NCBI GenBank assembly: GCA_011316305.1
Contig: SAUG01000098.1
Location: forward strand, 243,998-307,997
Length of the DNA: 64,000 bases
Source of the DNA: Rusavskia elegans
Lineage: Eukaryota > Ascomycota > Lecanoromycetes > Teloschistales > Teloschistaceae
Direction: 5' to 3'
Shown here: positions 48,495-58,925 of the stretch, piece after piece
Position numbering within the stretch: the stretch's first letter is position 1
Layout of the letters: the number at the start of each line of letters is the position of its first letter
The notes under the pieces: generated by a model
The model's database searches: none
What the model saw: the letters and a program-made list of their open reading frames with translations, nothing else
Told to the model about the DNA's origin: nothing
Position numbers and translations under genes: made by a program

Positions 48495-49639
48495 CAATCA
48501 AATCTATTATATTTTAGTTTTTGTAGAATTTTTATCGAAGCGTTCGTTTTTATAATTTTATAAATAATTTTCAAGTTTTCGATAAATTGGTAGCTTTCGT
48601 TTTCTAAATTAATTTTTCAAAAATCGGATTTTTTACTATTATCGTTTTTTTATTTTATTTTTTTCTAGAGTTATAATCCGTACATTCCACCGTATTACTA
48701 AAACGTTCTATAGAGATTACTATAAAATTCCACGCTTATTAAATAAGATTTGACTAATCGAAATATTGAATTGCTATTCCGCCATTTTCCCTATCTCGTA
48801 TATTTTATACAAAAGTCTGCCTTTGATATATTTTAGTAATTACAATTGGCTGTATCGGATAGTCTAGCTTTATAGAATCCAGTCGCCGAACTTCAGCCGA
48901 TATAGAAAATATTGACTCGGAAGAAATAGAAAGAGAATAGAGTTAGCTCTACTTCAGAGTATTTCCAACAGCTTTATATAGTAAGATATTTTCTACGATC
49001 GAGGTAAACAGGATTTAAAAGATACTCCGTATCTAATTTTAACCGCGTAGACTAGATATTCTATATTTAATAGTATAGATATATAGTTAAATGATATAAA
49101 AGTTTTAATTCTAAACTTTGAATATTAGATATATAGTATAAAATTATACGAAATAGTTAAAGATTTAGGATTTCGATAAGATTATTTACGAAATAGAATA
49201 GATCTTTTAGATTATAATTATCTAATAAGTCAGCTCGGGTACGCTATACTTTATATAGTAAAGTTTGATTATAGAATATTTTAATAATCTCTATAAAGTG
49301 TTTTAGTGATACTGTAAAATGTACGGATCATAACCTTTTTTCTAGTTATCGAGTTATTTTTCTTAGTATAGCGTTAAACGCTCGTCGTTATATTTTATCT
49401 AATCGACACTTCTTTTGGATAATCGATAGATGATTAAATAATATATAAAAAATACAATTATTTATCAATAGTATTGAATCTTGTTAATTTGAAAAAGTGC
49501 GATTCATTTTTTTGAAATCAGATTCTAATTTTGCTTGCTAAATACAAGTACAGCAAACTATCAACAGAAGTTCCCTCACAGTAGACATTTAATATCGTGA
49601 TTTCAGCGTCTAGAGATCAGCTTCCCTCCTCATTTCTTC

Positions 49640-51127
49640 CTAACCGGTCCAGTAAGTTCCAATTTCTCTCAAATCGTCGACCAGATCAGGCGGGTTCTCC
49701 AGACCAGCAAAAAAGCCCCCAAACTCGTGGTCTATTGGATTCGTCAGCGAATATTCCAGTCGATAAGAAATTTGTCGACTTTGACAATGCCTACTTCGGT
49801 ACATGACCAGATTTCCCATCATCCGCAACACATCTTCGGGCCAGAATCCAACCGTATACTTGAAAAAGCTCACCAGCATCGGCGCGTCCGTACGCGCCTT
49901 CCGGTATATCCCCTCCCTGGATGGGATTTCGGGGGCTTGAGCATACATATACACAGACGGCATAAATGAGTCAGTCAAGTAGTATAGTGAGATACTGCGC
50001 AGGATCTCGTTGTGGGTAAGGACGGAGGGGGACTCTCCAGCCCTGACGTCAGCCCCTGCGAGTGGAAATTTAGTTTCGTTCAATAGACGAAATCGCAGAA
50101 TTGCTTCCACGGGATGCACTTACAGTCTATCCATTTCTCGCCCATCCAGGCCAGCTGACCCACAGGGTTGTCGTACAAAATGAGGCCAATCGTGTTCGGC
50201 TGAGCATGACGTAAGCTTCCCTCATCAATAGTGTCTGCTTACCTACCTTGTATATATGCATAGATAAATAGCTGGTGCCATTGAAGGTCCAATCCATCGC
50301 TCGCTTGTGTTCAAACTGTTCCAATGGCGAGAGCGTAATTCCTCGTGCCGCGATTTCTTCAGAGGTGGAGCAGGAGAAGGGCACGACAGGAAAGTGTGCA
50401 GCCCTTGTTGTGGTGTTGAAAGTATCGTACAGATGGAATGCCAGCAACCCGCCAATAGATGTTCCATGAACGCCAAAGGTCTTATATCCGAGAACTTCTG
50501 TCATGAGAGTGTTAAAAACGCGGGCTGTGTCAGCTAATGTCCAATTTCCAGGTGGTGAGGTCGAGAAGGCGACGCCTGGGAGAGATGGAACGATGACGTG
50601 GAAGGAGACTGGCTTTTCCTTTGACGTCTTGGCCTTCTGCGTCAATGGGTCGATAACGGGTAAAAACTCCATGAAGGAGCCAGGCCAGCCGTGAGTCAAG
50701 AGCAACGGGATTGCGTCTGGATCATTGGAGATTTTATGAACGAAGTGAATAGTTAATCCTTCGATCGTGGCCGTGAAGTGCTTAAAGCTACAAAGAATGT
50801 AAGACTCAAACGTTGATTGTGCCGTTAGGAATAGTTCACTAACCTGTTCAAATATGCTTGCTCATTTTCCCAGTCAAACTTATTCAACCAATTTTCACGA
50901 AGACTTTTCAAAACTTCCAGGTCGATGCCAAAGGAGGATTCGATGCCAGGGTACTGGGGCTTCTCGGGAAGCTGGGTGTTATTGATAAGTCCCATCATGC
51001 GTGGGACGCCCCGGGATAAATTAATTGTGAATGGACGCAAGTTGAAAGACTGATCTGATAGAGTCGTTGCAATAGCTTGAAGGTATAACAAGCTCAAAAT
51101 CACAAAGAAGTTTAGTCTTGAAGCCAT
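49640..51127 (-). CDS. Epoxide-hydrolase-family alpha/beta hydrolase with Ser in the nucleophile elbow
   Basis: Exons 51127-50844, 50787-50247, 50199-50124, 50055-49795 and 49731-49640 encode 417 aa. The 63-bp last intron is a multiple of three. A signal peptide is likely (MASRLNFFVILSLLYLQAIA). Residues 31-112 are the epoxide hydrolase N-terminal domain (RPFTINLSRGVPRM, ENWLNKFDWENEQAYLN). The alpha/beta fold follows: THGWPGSFMEF (oxyanion loop, 126-136), VPSLPGVAFS, then FGVHGTSIGG (199-208), LILYDNPVGQLAWMGEKW, and NHEFGGFFAGLE with His389. In true epoxide hydrolases the elbow is GGDWG with a nucleophilic Asp; here it is GTSIG with Ser205. The fold is clear, but the reaction may be that of an esterase or lactonase. 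The gene lies about 80 bp from the AT-rich block. Confidence 0.9.
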
Positions 51128-51565
51128 CACGGACGTTTAATGACAATTCTCAGAAGCCCAGTCCACCTAAGTAGTTATGCTGTCAATTGCTCAGGTTGAA
51201 ATCGTAATGACTTGATGTATGCCCTTCTCTATCAGGGCCCAGATAAGTTCTCGTGCATCAAAGTTAAGGAAATTTGATATTGTGGTCATCCATACATGCG
51301 GCTCGTATATGCACGGAGGGCACTGGTAAATCATCTGACCATACGCTAAATTTGTATCTTGCCGTGTCTCCTTTCGGCCCGGAGCCTTTCAGTTTGGGAC
51401 ATATCAGACGGCAATTGGCACTCATCAAGTTGATCCCTTAGCTTCCAATTCATCTAGGCAAAAGATCTCACTATGTCATGCCTTGCAGGGCATATGCTAC
51501 GGATCAAGCCGGTAATTTTCACTTGTCCGCGTGAATACAGCAAAAAAGAGGACGCAGTCAGGTCA
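51128..51565. other. Intergenic region, no gene recognised
   Basis: Upstream region of the hydrolase gene up to the target duplication of the MITE. No recognisable coding frame, repeat or RNA gene. Confidence 0.5.
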
Positions 51566-51573
51566 TTGAATAT

Positions 51574-52030
51574 GGGTCCTGATAAATCTGCCCCCCAACA
51601 CTACCACAGATGCCCCCCTCTGACTCATAGACGCCGGGGCGCAGGTACTTGATCCACAGTGACGACACTACCGCGCGGCAAGTACCTAGTACCACAATAA
51701 TACGGGAAAGCTACATTAGCTGTACAGGGATCCTGTATGCGACATATAAGCTGCTATATATAGGTATTTTGAAGCCTTGTATTAAGTGCTATATACGAAT
51801 AATGGTGTTTTGGCATGCGCGCACGTCAAGTCTGCTGCTCCGCCTGCTCCGCCTGCTGATCCTGCACTGATAAGCTGATTATCGTAATGTAATGTAGGCA
51901 GCCGTACAGGCAACTAGTAAATTAGGTGTAAAGCCTACGCTCGATACGGTTCGTCTCTGTAGTGTCGCGCGCCAATAAGTCAGAGGGGTGCATCTGTAGT
52001 AGTGTTTGGGGGGCAGATTTATCAGGACCC
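51574..52030. mobile_element. hAT-type MITE with 8-bp target duplication
   Basis: The termini GGGTCCTGATAAATCTGCC and its inverted partner ending CAGATTTATCAGGACCC begin terminal inverted repeats of about 60 bp with few mismatches, including the C-rich run and the TCTGACT motif. The flanks are TTGAATAT (51,566-51,573) and TTGAAGAT (52,031-52,038), an 8-bp duplication with one difference, typical of hAT superfamily insertions. The 457-bp unit has no transposase and keeps normal CpA content, so it has not been mutated by RIP. Confidence 0.85.
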
Positions 52031-52113
52031 TTGAAGATGGATGAACGCAGTGCACATTTGACTCAGTGTTACGTTGGGAAGAAGAGAGCATATTCCGAGA
52101 TCCTGCTCGGCAG

Positions 52114-52629
52114 TTACTGTCGAACCTTTCGCTTACGACGCAATTCTCGTATGACGCCATTGATACCATTCATAACATGTTTAGTAAATGGGTGTACAGT
52201 TAGCATTGGTCTAGGCTGATCTGGAAATCTCCGGAGCTCGGGCTGAGGGGCGGCGCGGGCCGAGGGGCGGCGCGGGCCGAATTTGATCGACGACGGCCAG
52301 TTGCAAATTGAGAAATTATGAACCATTACGTCTTTCCACAGCAATATCGGCTCGGGTACCTTCTTGAGAAAAACCAAAATGGTACCTCCGTCGTGACCAA
52401 GCAGAGCCTGGGCACCGATATCGCTGCGGTCCTCCCACTCATGAGAATTATGTCTCGTGATAAGATACGATCTCACTATCGATCGCAGTTGACCCGTAAC
52501 ATTTGGCGGCGCCTGGCCTGGTGATAATGCATCCGTAGCTCGAATACCATCACAAGTCTGCCGAGAGACAATCACCCGTAATACAACGAATGCTCCCACT
52601 ATGGCGTATTCTATCAACGACAGCATCAT
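52114..52629 (-). CDS. Hypothetical protein, doubtful
   Basis: A 171-codon frame starts with a hydrophobic segment (MMLSLIEYAIVGAFVVLRV) and contains ILVFLKKVPEPILLWKDVMV, which look protein-like. The C-terminal third is low-complexity Arg/Pro because it crosses a GC-rich tandem repeat. No family is recognised and no splice structure is evident. It may be a chance frame. Confidence 0.25.
   Translation of the reverse strand: MMLSLIEYAIVGAFVVLRVIVSRQTCDGIRATDALSPGQAPPNVTGQLRSIVRSYLITRHNSHEWEDRSDIGAQALLGHDGGTILVFLKKVPEPILLWKDVMVHNFSICNWPSSIKFGPRRPSARAAPQPELRRFPDQPRPMLTVHPFTKHVMNGINGVIRELRRKRKVRQ
52245..52278. repeat. Tandem duplication of a 17-bp GC-rich unit
   Basis: Two perfect adjacent copies of GAGGGGCGGCGCGGGCC are present. 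Confidence 0.85.
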
Positions 52630-52925
52630 CCCATTTAGCTTGCTCGGTGAGCACACGAATCAGCCGAGCCTGTAGAGAGCTGAGCACAGGAAATGTGACT
52701 GCATTCCTAATTGAAATGCTATCCAGACCGTAGATGAGTGTATTGCCAGTAAATGTAAATGACCTTGTATCAATACAGTAAGTAGCCTTTGACCCCTCAA
52801 TTCCATTCATCTCCCCTCATCCGTTTTTCTAATCCTTTCGACATTTCGCTTCCTAGATCTCTTGTCGCTTCGTACGCTAGACGACACGCGGGCAAATTTT
52901 CAGAGAATAACGGCCGTTTGTCACT

Positions 52926-53196
52926 TCAATCCGTTAGCGCCCGGATCTTTTCGCTATTGGCCCACAGGCTACACCCAAATACTAATTCGGGACCCTGGAC
53001 GTCGATAATCTCCGGGGTATTGTCCGCAGACACCCCAAACTGAATATCCCCTGTAAAAACGTATTCAGCCGCCAGCGCCGCTCCAGCCTCTTGAAGCGTT
53101 TCGTAATCCCCTCCGGAAATATTGAATATCTGTCTGGCGATAGCGGCGCGCCCTCTTCTCTGCGTAAAATTGCCAGATACGTCATCTAACGTTATC
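52926..53196 (-). pseudogene. 3' end of a truncated gene at the RIP boundary
   Basis: An open frame of about 90 codons ends in TGA and reads like a natural protein: NFTQRRGRAAIARQIFNISG, DYETLQEAGAALAAEYVFTG, then VSADNTPEIIDVQGPELVFG. Its upstream side runs into AT-rich sequence within 30 bp, where stops appear. It is most simply the remaining 3' part of a gene whose 5' part was lost to transposon insertion. Family not recognised. A shorter overlapping frame with an ATG (53,185) also exists but has less natural composition. Confidence 0.5.
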
Positions 53197-53513
53197 GACT
53201 TCGAACAAAGTTACTTTTGTAAACGCGATATATCCTTCCGCGCAATCCTAGATATATATAGAAATTAATTGACTAAAGATTTATAACGACTATAACTATT
53301 AAATTTTTATTTTATAAAAGATTTTTAGAGAAAAGATTATATAAACAATCAATAAAAACCGATATTATAATTTTGTATTAAATTCTGCCAAATATAATAT
53401 TTAGTAATATCTTTTTTAAGATATATTAAATTATTAAATTATTATCTATTAATTAATAGTATTTAGCTTTATTGATAACTAGATATTTCAAAAAGTTATT
53501 TGGTAATTAATAT

Positions 53514-53961
53514 TATAGAGCTACCTGAAAGGTCTGGTATTTTCAAGGATCGGTTGGACTTATTAGTATATCTATAAACGGAGGTATAACGGGTAATTAT
53601 TTAAATTAATTTAAAATTAAATTAATTTAATTACTAGAACAGTATATAGCGATAACTAATGATTTAAATATAAGTTATAAAGGCGTCGAGTTCGGGATCT
53701 ATATAGATAAAAAAAATCCTCTATTATTTAGATTATTTATTAAAAAAAAATAACTAAAATAGTTCTATTTTAGAATATTTATTTACTAAAACTACTAAAA
53801 TTAAAGTATTTATAGTATTTATTTACTAAAACTATTAAGATATTTTTTAATACTAATATCTAAATTATCTTATATATTTCTATCTAGAAATGTAATAGAA
53901 AATCTAATATTATACTAAATACTATTATATTTTTTAAAATATACCGCCTGTATTTATAATA
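53514..53961 (-). repeat. LTR copy 1 of the minus-strand gypsy family
   Basis: It starts TATAGAGCTACCTG and ends CGCCTGTATTTATAATA, and is homologous to 54,527-54,994 and 61,694-62,101 (shared GGCGTCGAGTTC and ATCTATATAGATAA). About 565 bp of internal sequence homologous to the region right of LTR copy 2 lies between copies 1 and 2, so this is the remnant of a deleted third element. Confidence 0.7.
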
Positions 53962-55059
53962 TTAGATTCTTTTTTTAGATTTTTTATTTCGAAAAACCTT
54001 CTATCCTTTTTTCTTATAGATAAAAGGATAAGATTATTAACTAAAAATTATTATAAAAAAATCCTATTACTAGAAATCGGTATATTAACTATATATTTTT
54101 ATCGGAAATATTTCTAATCGGGAAAATTCTATTATATTAATAAAAATTCGAAAAAGTATATTAATTATATAAAATAAATTTACTTTTATAAATTTATACT
54201 ATTAGATTCTATATATTAGCGTCGTTTTAAAAATAAATAAAAAAAGTTAAAAAGGAAATTATATAAAATATATATAAAATGATAATATCTATTATATTAG
54301 TTAGATTATATTAAAATAAAAGTAGTCTATTATAGTTAATAGAAAGCTATAAAATATTATAAAATTAAAATAAAAAAAAGATTCTATAGATCCGCTTTTA
54401 TTTAATAATTTAGATTTTTTTATTAATATAACTTCCGAATAGATTATTCTATCCAGTAATTTTAGCTAGTTAATAATTTTTTTAGTTTCTTTTAATAGAA
54501 CTATTATAAAGTCTTCTAGTAATTGTTATAGAGCTACCTGTGGTACTGGTATTTCCAAGGGTTAGTTAGACTTATTAGTATATCTATAAACAGAAATATA
54601 ACGGGTGATTACTTTAAATTAATATAAAAATAAATCAGTATTATTACTAGAGTAGTATATAGCGATAATTAATAAATTAAACATAAGCTATAAAGGCGTC
54701 GAGTTCAGAATCTATATAGATAATAAAATCCTCTACTATTTAGATTACTAATTAACTAAAATAACTTTATTTTATAATACTTACTTACTAAAACTACTAA
54801 AATCAGGGTATTTATAGTATTTATTTACTAAAACTACTAAAATTAGGGTAAATTTACTAAAATTACTAAAATACTTTTTAGTACTAATATTAAAGCTGTT
54901 CTATATATTCCTATCTATTTAGGCGTAATAAAAAATCCTACGTTATACTAAATACTACTACGTTCCCGAAAGTACGCCGCCTATATTTATAATACTAGGT
55001 TTCCTCTTTAGATTTTTTATCCTAAAAAACTATTATTTCTTCTTTTTTATAAATAAAAG

Positions 55060-56027
55060 GACCTTCCTGGAAGGTTTCTATCTGAGGTTATATTAAGTTT
55101 TTATATATAGATATATATATTTCATTAACGTTATATACGGCAACGATTATTGTATTTTACGTATAAAGAAATTTTTATAGCCAAAGGTATATTCGTCAGG
55201 CAAGATTTATAGCGCAGTCAATTACTTCCATTTAACTATTTTCTTCTTTATTCGATTACAAATCCTCTACTATATTTAAATACTATATATTCCTTCCTCG
55301 ACGTTATATATAATTATCAGCTTCTAATATTTCCGCTATATCTACCTGCTATACTACGAAGTAATTATTTATATCCGTCGCCTCGGCTATACTTATTATA
55401 TAACCCGTACCTAAACGCTCCGCTAAGCTATTAAGGTACTCTTTAGCCTATCTAGCTTTAAAAGGGTTACTAGGTAGTACGCTAGCTACTACGGCTAGAA
55501 GCTTTACCCGATCGATTAGGTTAAAGGGGAGTAGAGAAATCGGATAGCGCGTTTTAAAGGCGGTAAAGAAGCTATTTTTATCGAAGTTAAAATAGGTTAT
55601 TCTAGCTATAATAAAGTTATCGACGACTATACGGGTAGATATAATTATTATAGATATACTACCGTCTAGTTTAGCTTATAGCTATAGCTGTTAGCGGGAG
55701 TATATACGTACGTAAAAGCTTTTAGTAAGTCGTAGTACTTGCGAGGGTATAGTATTACAGGGCTTATATTGCTAGTAAAAGAAGAAGAAGCGATAACTGC
55801 GAGGTATATTTATCTATAAAAATTTCTACGTTAAGTTATCGGTAGAAGGATATATTATATTACTAAATAAATTTAAATTAATATTCTATAGGAAGAACTG
55901 TTATTTATATTAACTAAACTTAGATATAAATTCTGCTATCGTATATTTAATACTGGTATACCAACGCTTGATTTGCTTACCGAATCACTGGTTCACCGGG
56001 TACCAAAACCAAAACCAAATTAACTAA
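55060..56027 (+). mobile_element. Novel 0.97-kb repeated element, copy C
   Basis: The 968-bp copy is flanked by an 11-bp duplication ATAAATAAAAG (55,049-55,059 and 56,028-56,038). It is co-linear with copy A, including the start TTCCTGGAAGGTTTC and the end ACCAAAACCAAAACCAAA. The minus-strand frame is conserved (YFNFDKNSFFTAFKTRYP, DRVKLLAVVASVLPSN, KEYLNSLAERLGTGYIIS, VDIAEILEADNYI). It lies within the gypsy element near LTR copy 2. Confidence 0.8.
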
Positions 56028-58679
56028 ATAAATAAAAGAAAAAAACTATTAACCGAAGATTATTATAAAAAGTTCTATTATTAGATATTAGTATATTAGC
56101 TATACGTTTTTATCGAAATTATTCCTAGTCGGATAAATTTTATTATATCGGTAAAGGTTCCGAAAAGTATATTAGTTATATAGAATAAATCTATTTTTAT
56201 AACTTTACTCTATTAGATACTATACGCTAGCGTCGTTTTAAAAATAAATATAAAAAGTTAAAAAAAGAATTATATAAAGCGTATACAAAGTAATAGTATC
56301 TGCTTTATTAGTTAGATTATATTAAAGAAAAGTAGCGTATTATAGTTAACGGTAAACTATAAAATATTAAAGAGTTAGAATATAAAGATAATACCGCGGA
56401 TTCGTTTTTTTCCGTAGACCTAAATCTTTTTATCGATATAGCTTTTAAGTAGATCTTCGTACCTAGTAATTTCGGCTAGTTAATAATTTCTTTAATTCTT
56501 TTTAATAGAACTATTATAGAGTTTTCTAGTAGTTTATTAAATATTCTTTAGATTTCTAGATATTTTCTAAAATAGAGTAACCTTTCTATTTAATTAGATA
56601 GTTTTAACCTTTCTATTTTAGAATCTTTTTAACTAAAAAAGTATTTTCCTTTTATATTTCGAAAATAAATATCTATTATAATAGCGTTCCGAGATCGGCT
56701 GGTTCTAAAAAAGATATATAAAATATCGGATATATTTTAGCGTCTTTAAATAAATTAAATTCGAAGTTCTAAAATCCTTTAATTTTTTTAATTAAAAATA
56801 GTCCGACTTTAATATAGTTAAATTTCTTATTTAGAATCCTTGTTTTTAAATTTTTTATAAAAAGGTATACTTTATCTCTTCTCTTTAGCTAAAATACTAT
56901 TTTTCGTTTTTTATTTTAGTATTTACCCGAATATTTCTATATTATTAGAATATTTCTATAGATTCTTTTCTAAATTTCGATTCTTTCTATTACTAAATCC
57001 GCTAACTTATATAATAGCAGTTATCTAAATAGGTTCGGATTCTTTCTATTATCGGCGTAGAATAATATTTCTTTTATTATATTAGATTCTCTTATATTTA
57101 ATACGAATTATATTATTAATAAAAATAAAATCTAATTATCCTAAGCGTTATTAATATAATACTTTAGGTATTATTTAAATATCTAGTTAGTATATTCTAT
57201 CTATCTATCTATTATCGGATGGAAAGCTATTAATATTTTTAGTTTAATACTAAATAGAAAAATAAGGGTTTTCTAATAGTTCGAAATAAAGAATTTATTT
57301 CTATTACTTATTAATATTTCTAGTAGTCTATAGTATTAAAATAATCAATCTAGAATAATAAATCTAAGTTATTCTATTATAAAATTCTTTTTTAATAGGA
57401 TTATATAAATATATTTCGTAAATCTATCTACTATATTAAATATCGAATTATATTCTATATTTATCGTCGGGTCTTTCGATTTCGGGAACTTAATAATAAA
57501 ATCTAATATAATTTCCTTTTACAGTAAATTCGATAGTTTCTAATATTGGATCTCTCTATAACGAGTATATATACTATATTTATTTTATTAATAATTAAAA
57601 TATCTCTTAATATATATCTCGACGTATTACTTTATATTAGAAAATTAGTAATACTATTATAAAAGTTATATTATCTTTATTACGCCTGGATATTTTTATA
57701 ATATTCTATTATAGTACTTTTTAATATATTTATCGATTTTATCGTCTAGTATTTATAATTTTCCTTTTTTAATAGAAAATTATTTCTAGTCGTTTTTAAA
57801 TATATATAGCGTTATATTTATTTCGTACTAATTTATTAATAGTAATCTATCTTTATTAACTTTAAAGATACTATTACTAAAAATCTTTTTTATTTTTATA
57901 TAATTATTTCTTCGACTTAAAACGTCTATTTTTCTATTTTCTTTACCTAGAGTATAGTATATCTTAATCTTATTCTAACCGAAGAGTTTAAACTATTATA
58001 TTTATCTTTTATTAAATTACTTTATTACTATAAAGTATAAAAAGTTCTTATAGTCTATAAAGATTATTAACTCTAGTAATCCTTCGAAGTATACTCTCTA
58101 CTATTCTAATATAACTATTATAGCTAGTAGTTCTTTATTATAGATATCGTAATTCTATTCTGCTAGCGATAATTTTCTAGATATATATACTATCGGGTAC
58201 TATCTACTATTATTTTATTATAGAAGATATATATCTATAGCTAAATCTAATAAATCCGTTTCTATATATAATAGTTTCTAAAAATCGAATATTTTAAATA
58301 CTAGGTTTTTTATATATATTTTTTTTAAGATCTTTAAATATCTATTATTTTTCTTTTTCCTATTACTATTTAGTAATATCTTTAATTAAAGCTATTAGAG
58401 CGAGAGCTCTTCTAGAATAGTTTTTTATAAATTATTAATTATAGTTTATAAATTCGAAGAAACTTTAGACTTTTTTAATATTTATTAGTCTTTTCTATTC
58501 TATAATAGCTTTCAGTTTACTAGAATTAATATATAGTCCGTTTCGTCCTATAATAAATCCTAGAAAGTTAATTTCTTTTTTATAGAACTTATATTTTTTT
58601 AATTTAAAGCGTAAGTCTTTCCCTTTTAGATATTTAAAAACTTTACTAATATATTATTTATATTCTTCGAATATTTTAA

Positions 58680-58925
58680 AAAAAACTAGAATATTATCGA
58701 AATAGGCGATAATAAATATATTAAGATATTCTCTAAACGCGTTATTAATTATATTTTAATAGATTACCGGGATATTTATAAGCCCGAATAGTATTATTAT
58801 ATATTTATAATAACTATATTTAATTCGGAAAGCTATTTTCTATTTTTTTCCGGCCTTTATTTATATAAAGTTATACGCCTTTTAAAGGTCGAGTTTTATA
58901 AAATATCTCGCTCTAGATAATCTAT
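58680..58925 (-). pseudogene. Reverse transcriptase remnant of the minus-strand gypsy element
   Basis: The minus strand reads KAYNFI, KIAFRIKYSYYKYIIILFG, LINIPVIY, NNAFREYLNIFIIAYFDNIL. The last word is the YLDD box with Leu to Phe and Asp to Asn. The match to Ty3/gypsy polymerases is clear and stops are few in this segment. Confidence 0.85.

Larger units (their letters stand above)
22440..49480. other. AT-rich RIP-affected transposon block 1
   Basis: Composition changes within about 50 bp at 22,430. From there CpA and TpG nearly vanish on both strands while CpG and TpA are common, as expected when RIP converts CpA to TpA. No intact gene lies inside. Nested retroelements, MITE-like units and inverted repeats (listed separately) fill most of it. 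Stretches 22,440-23,500, 25,190-25,820 and 47,700-49,480 hold no recognised feature beyond short fragments; 47,940-49,480 retains more CpA and may be ordinary AT-rich DNA. Confidence 0.9.
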
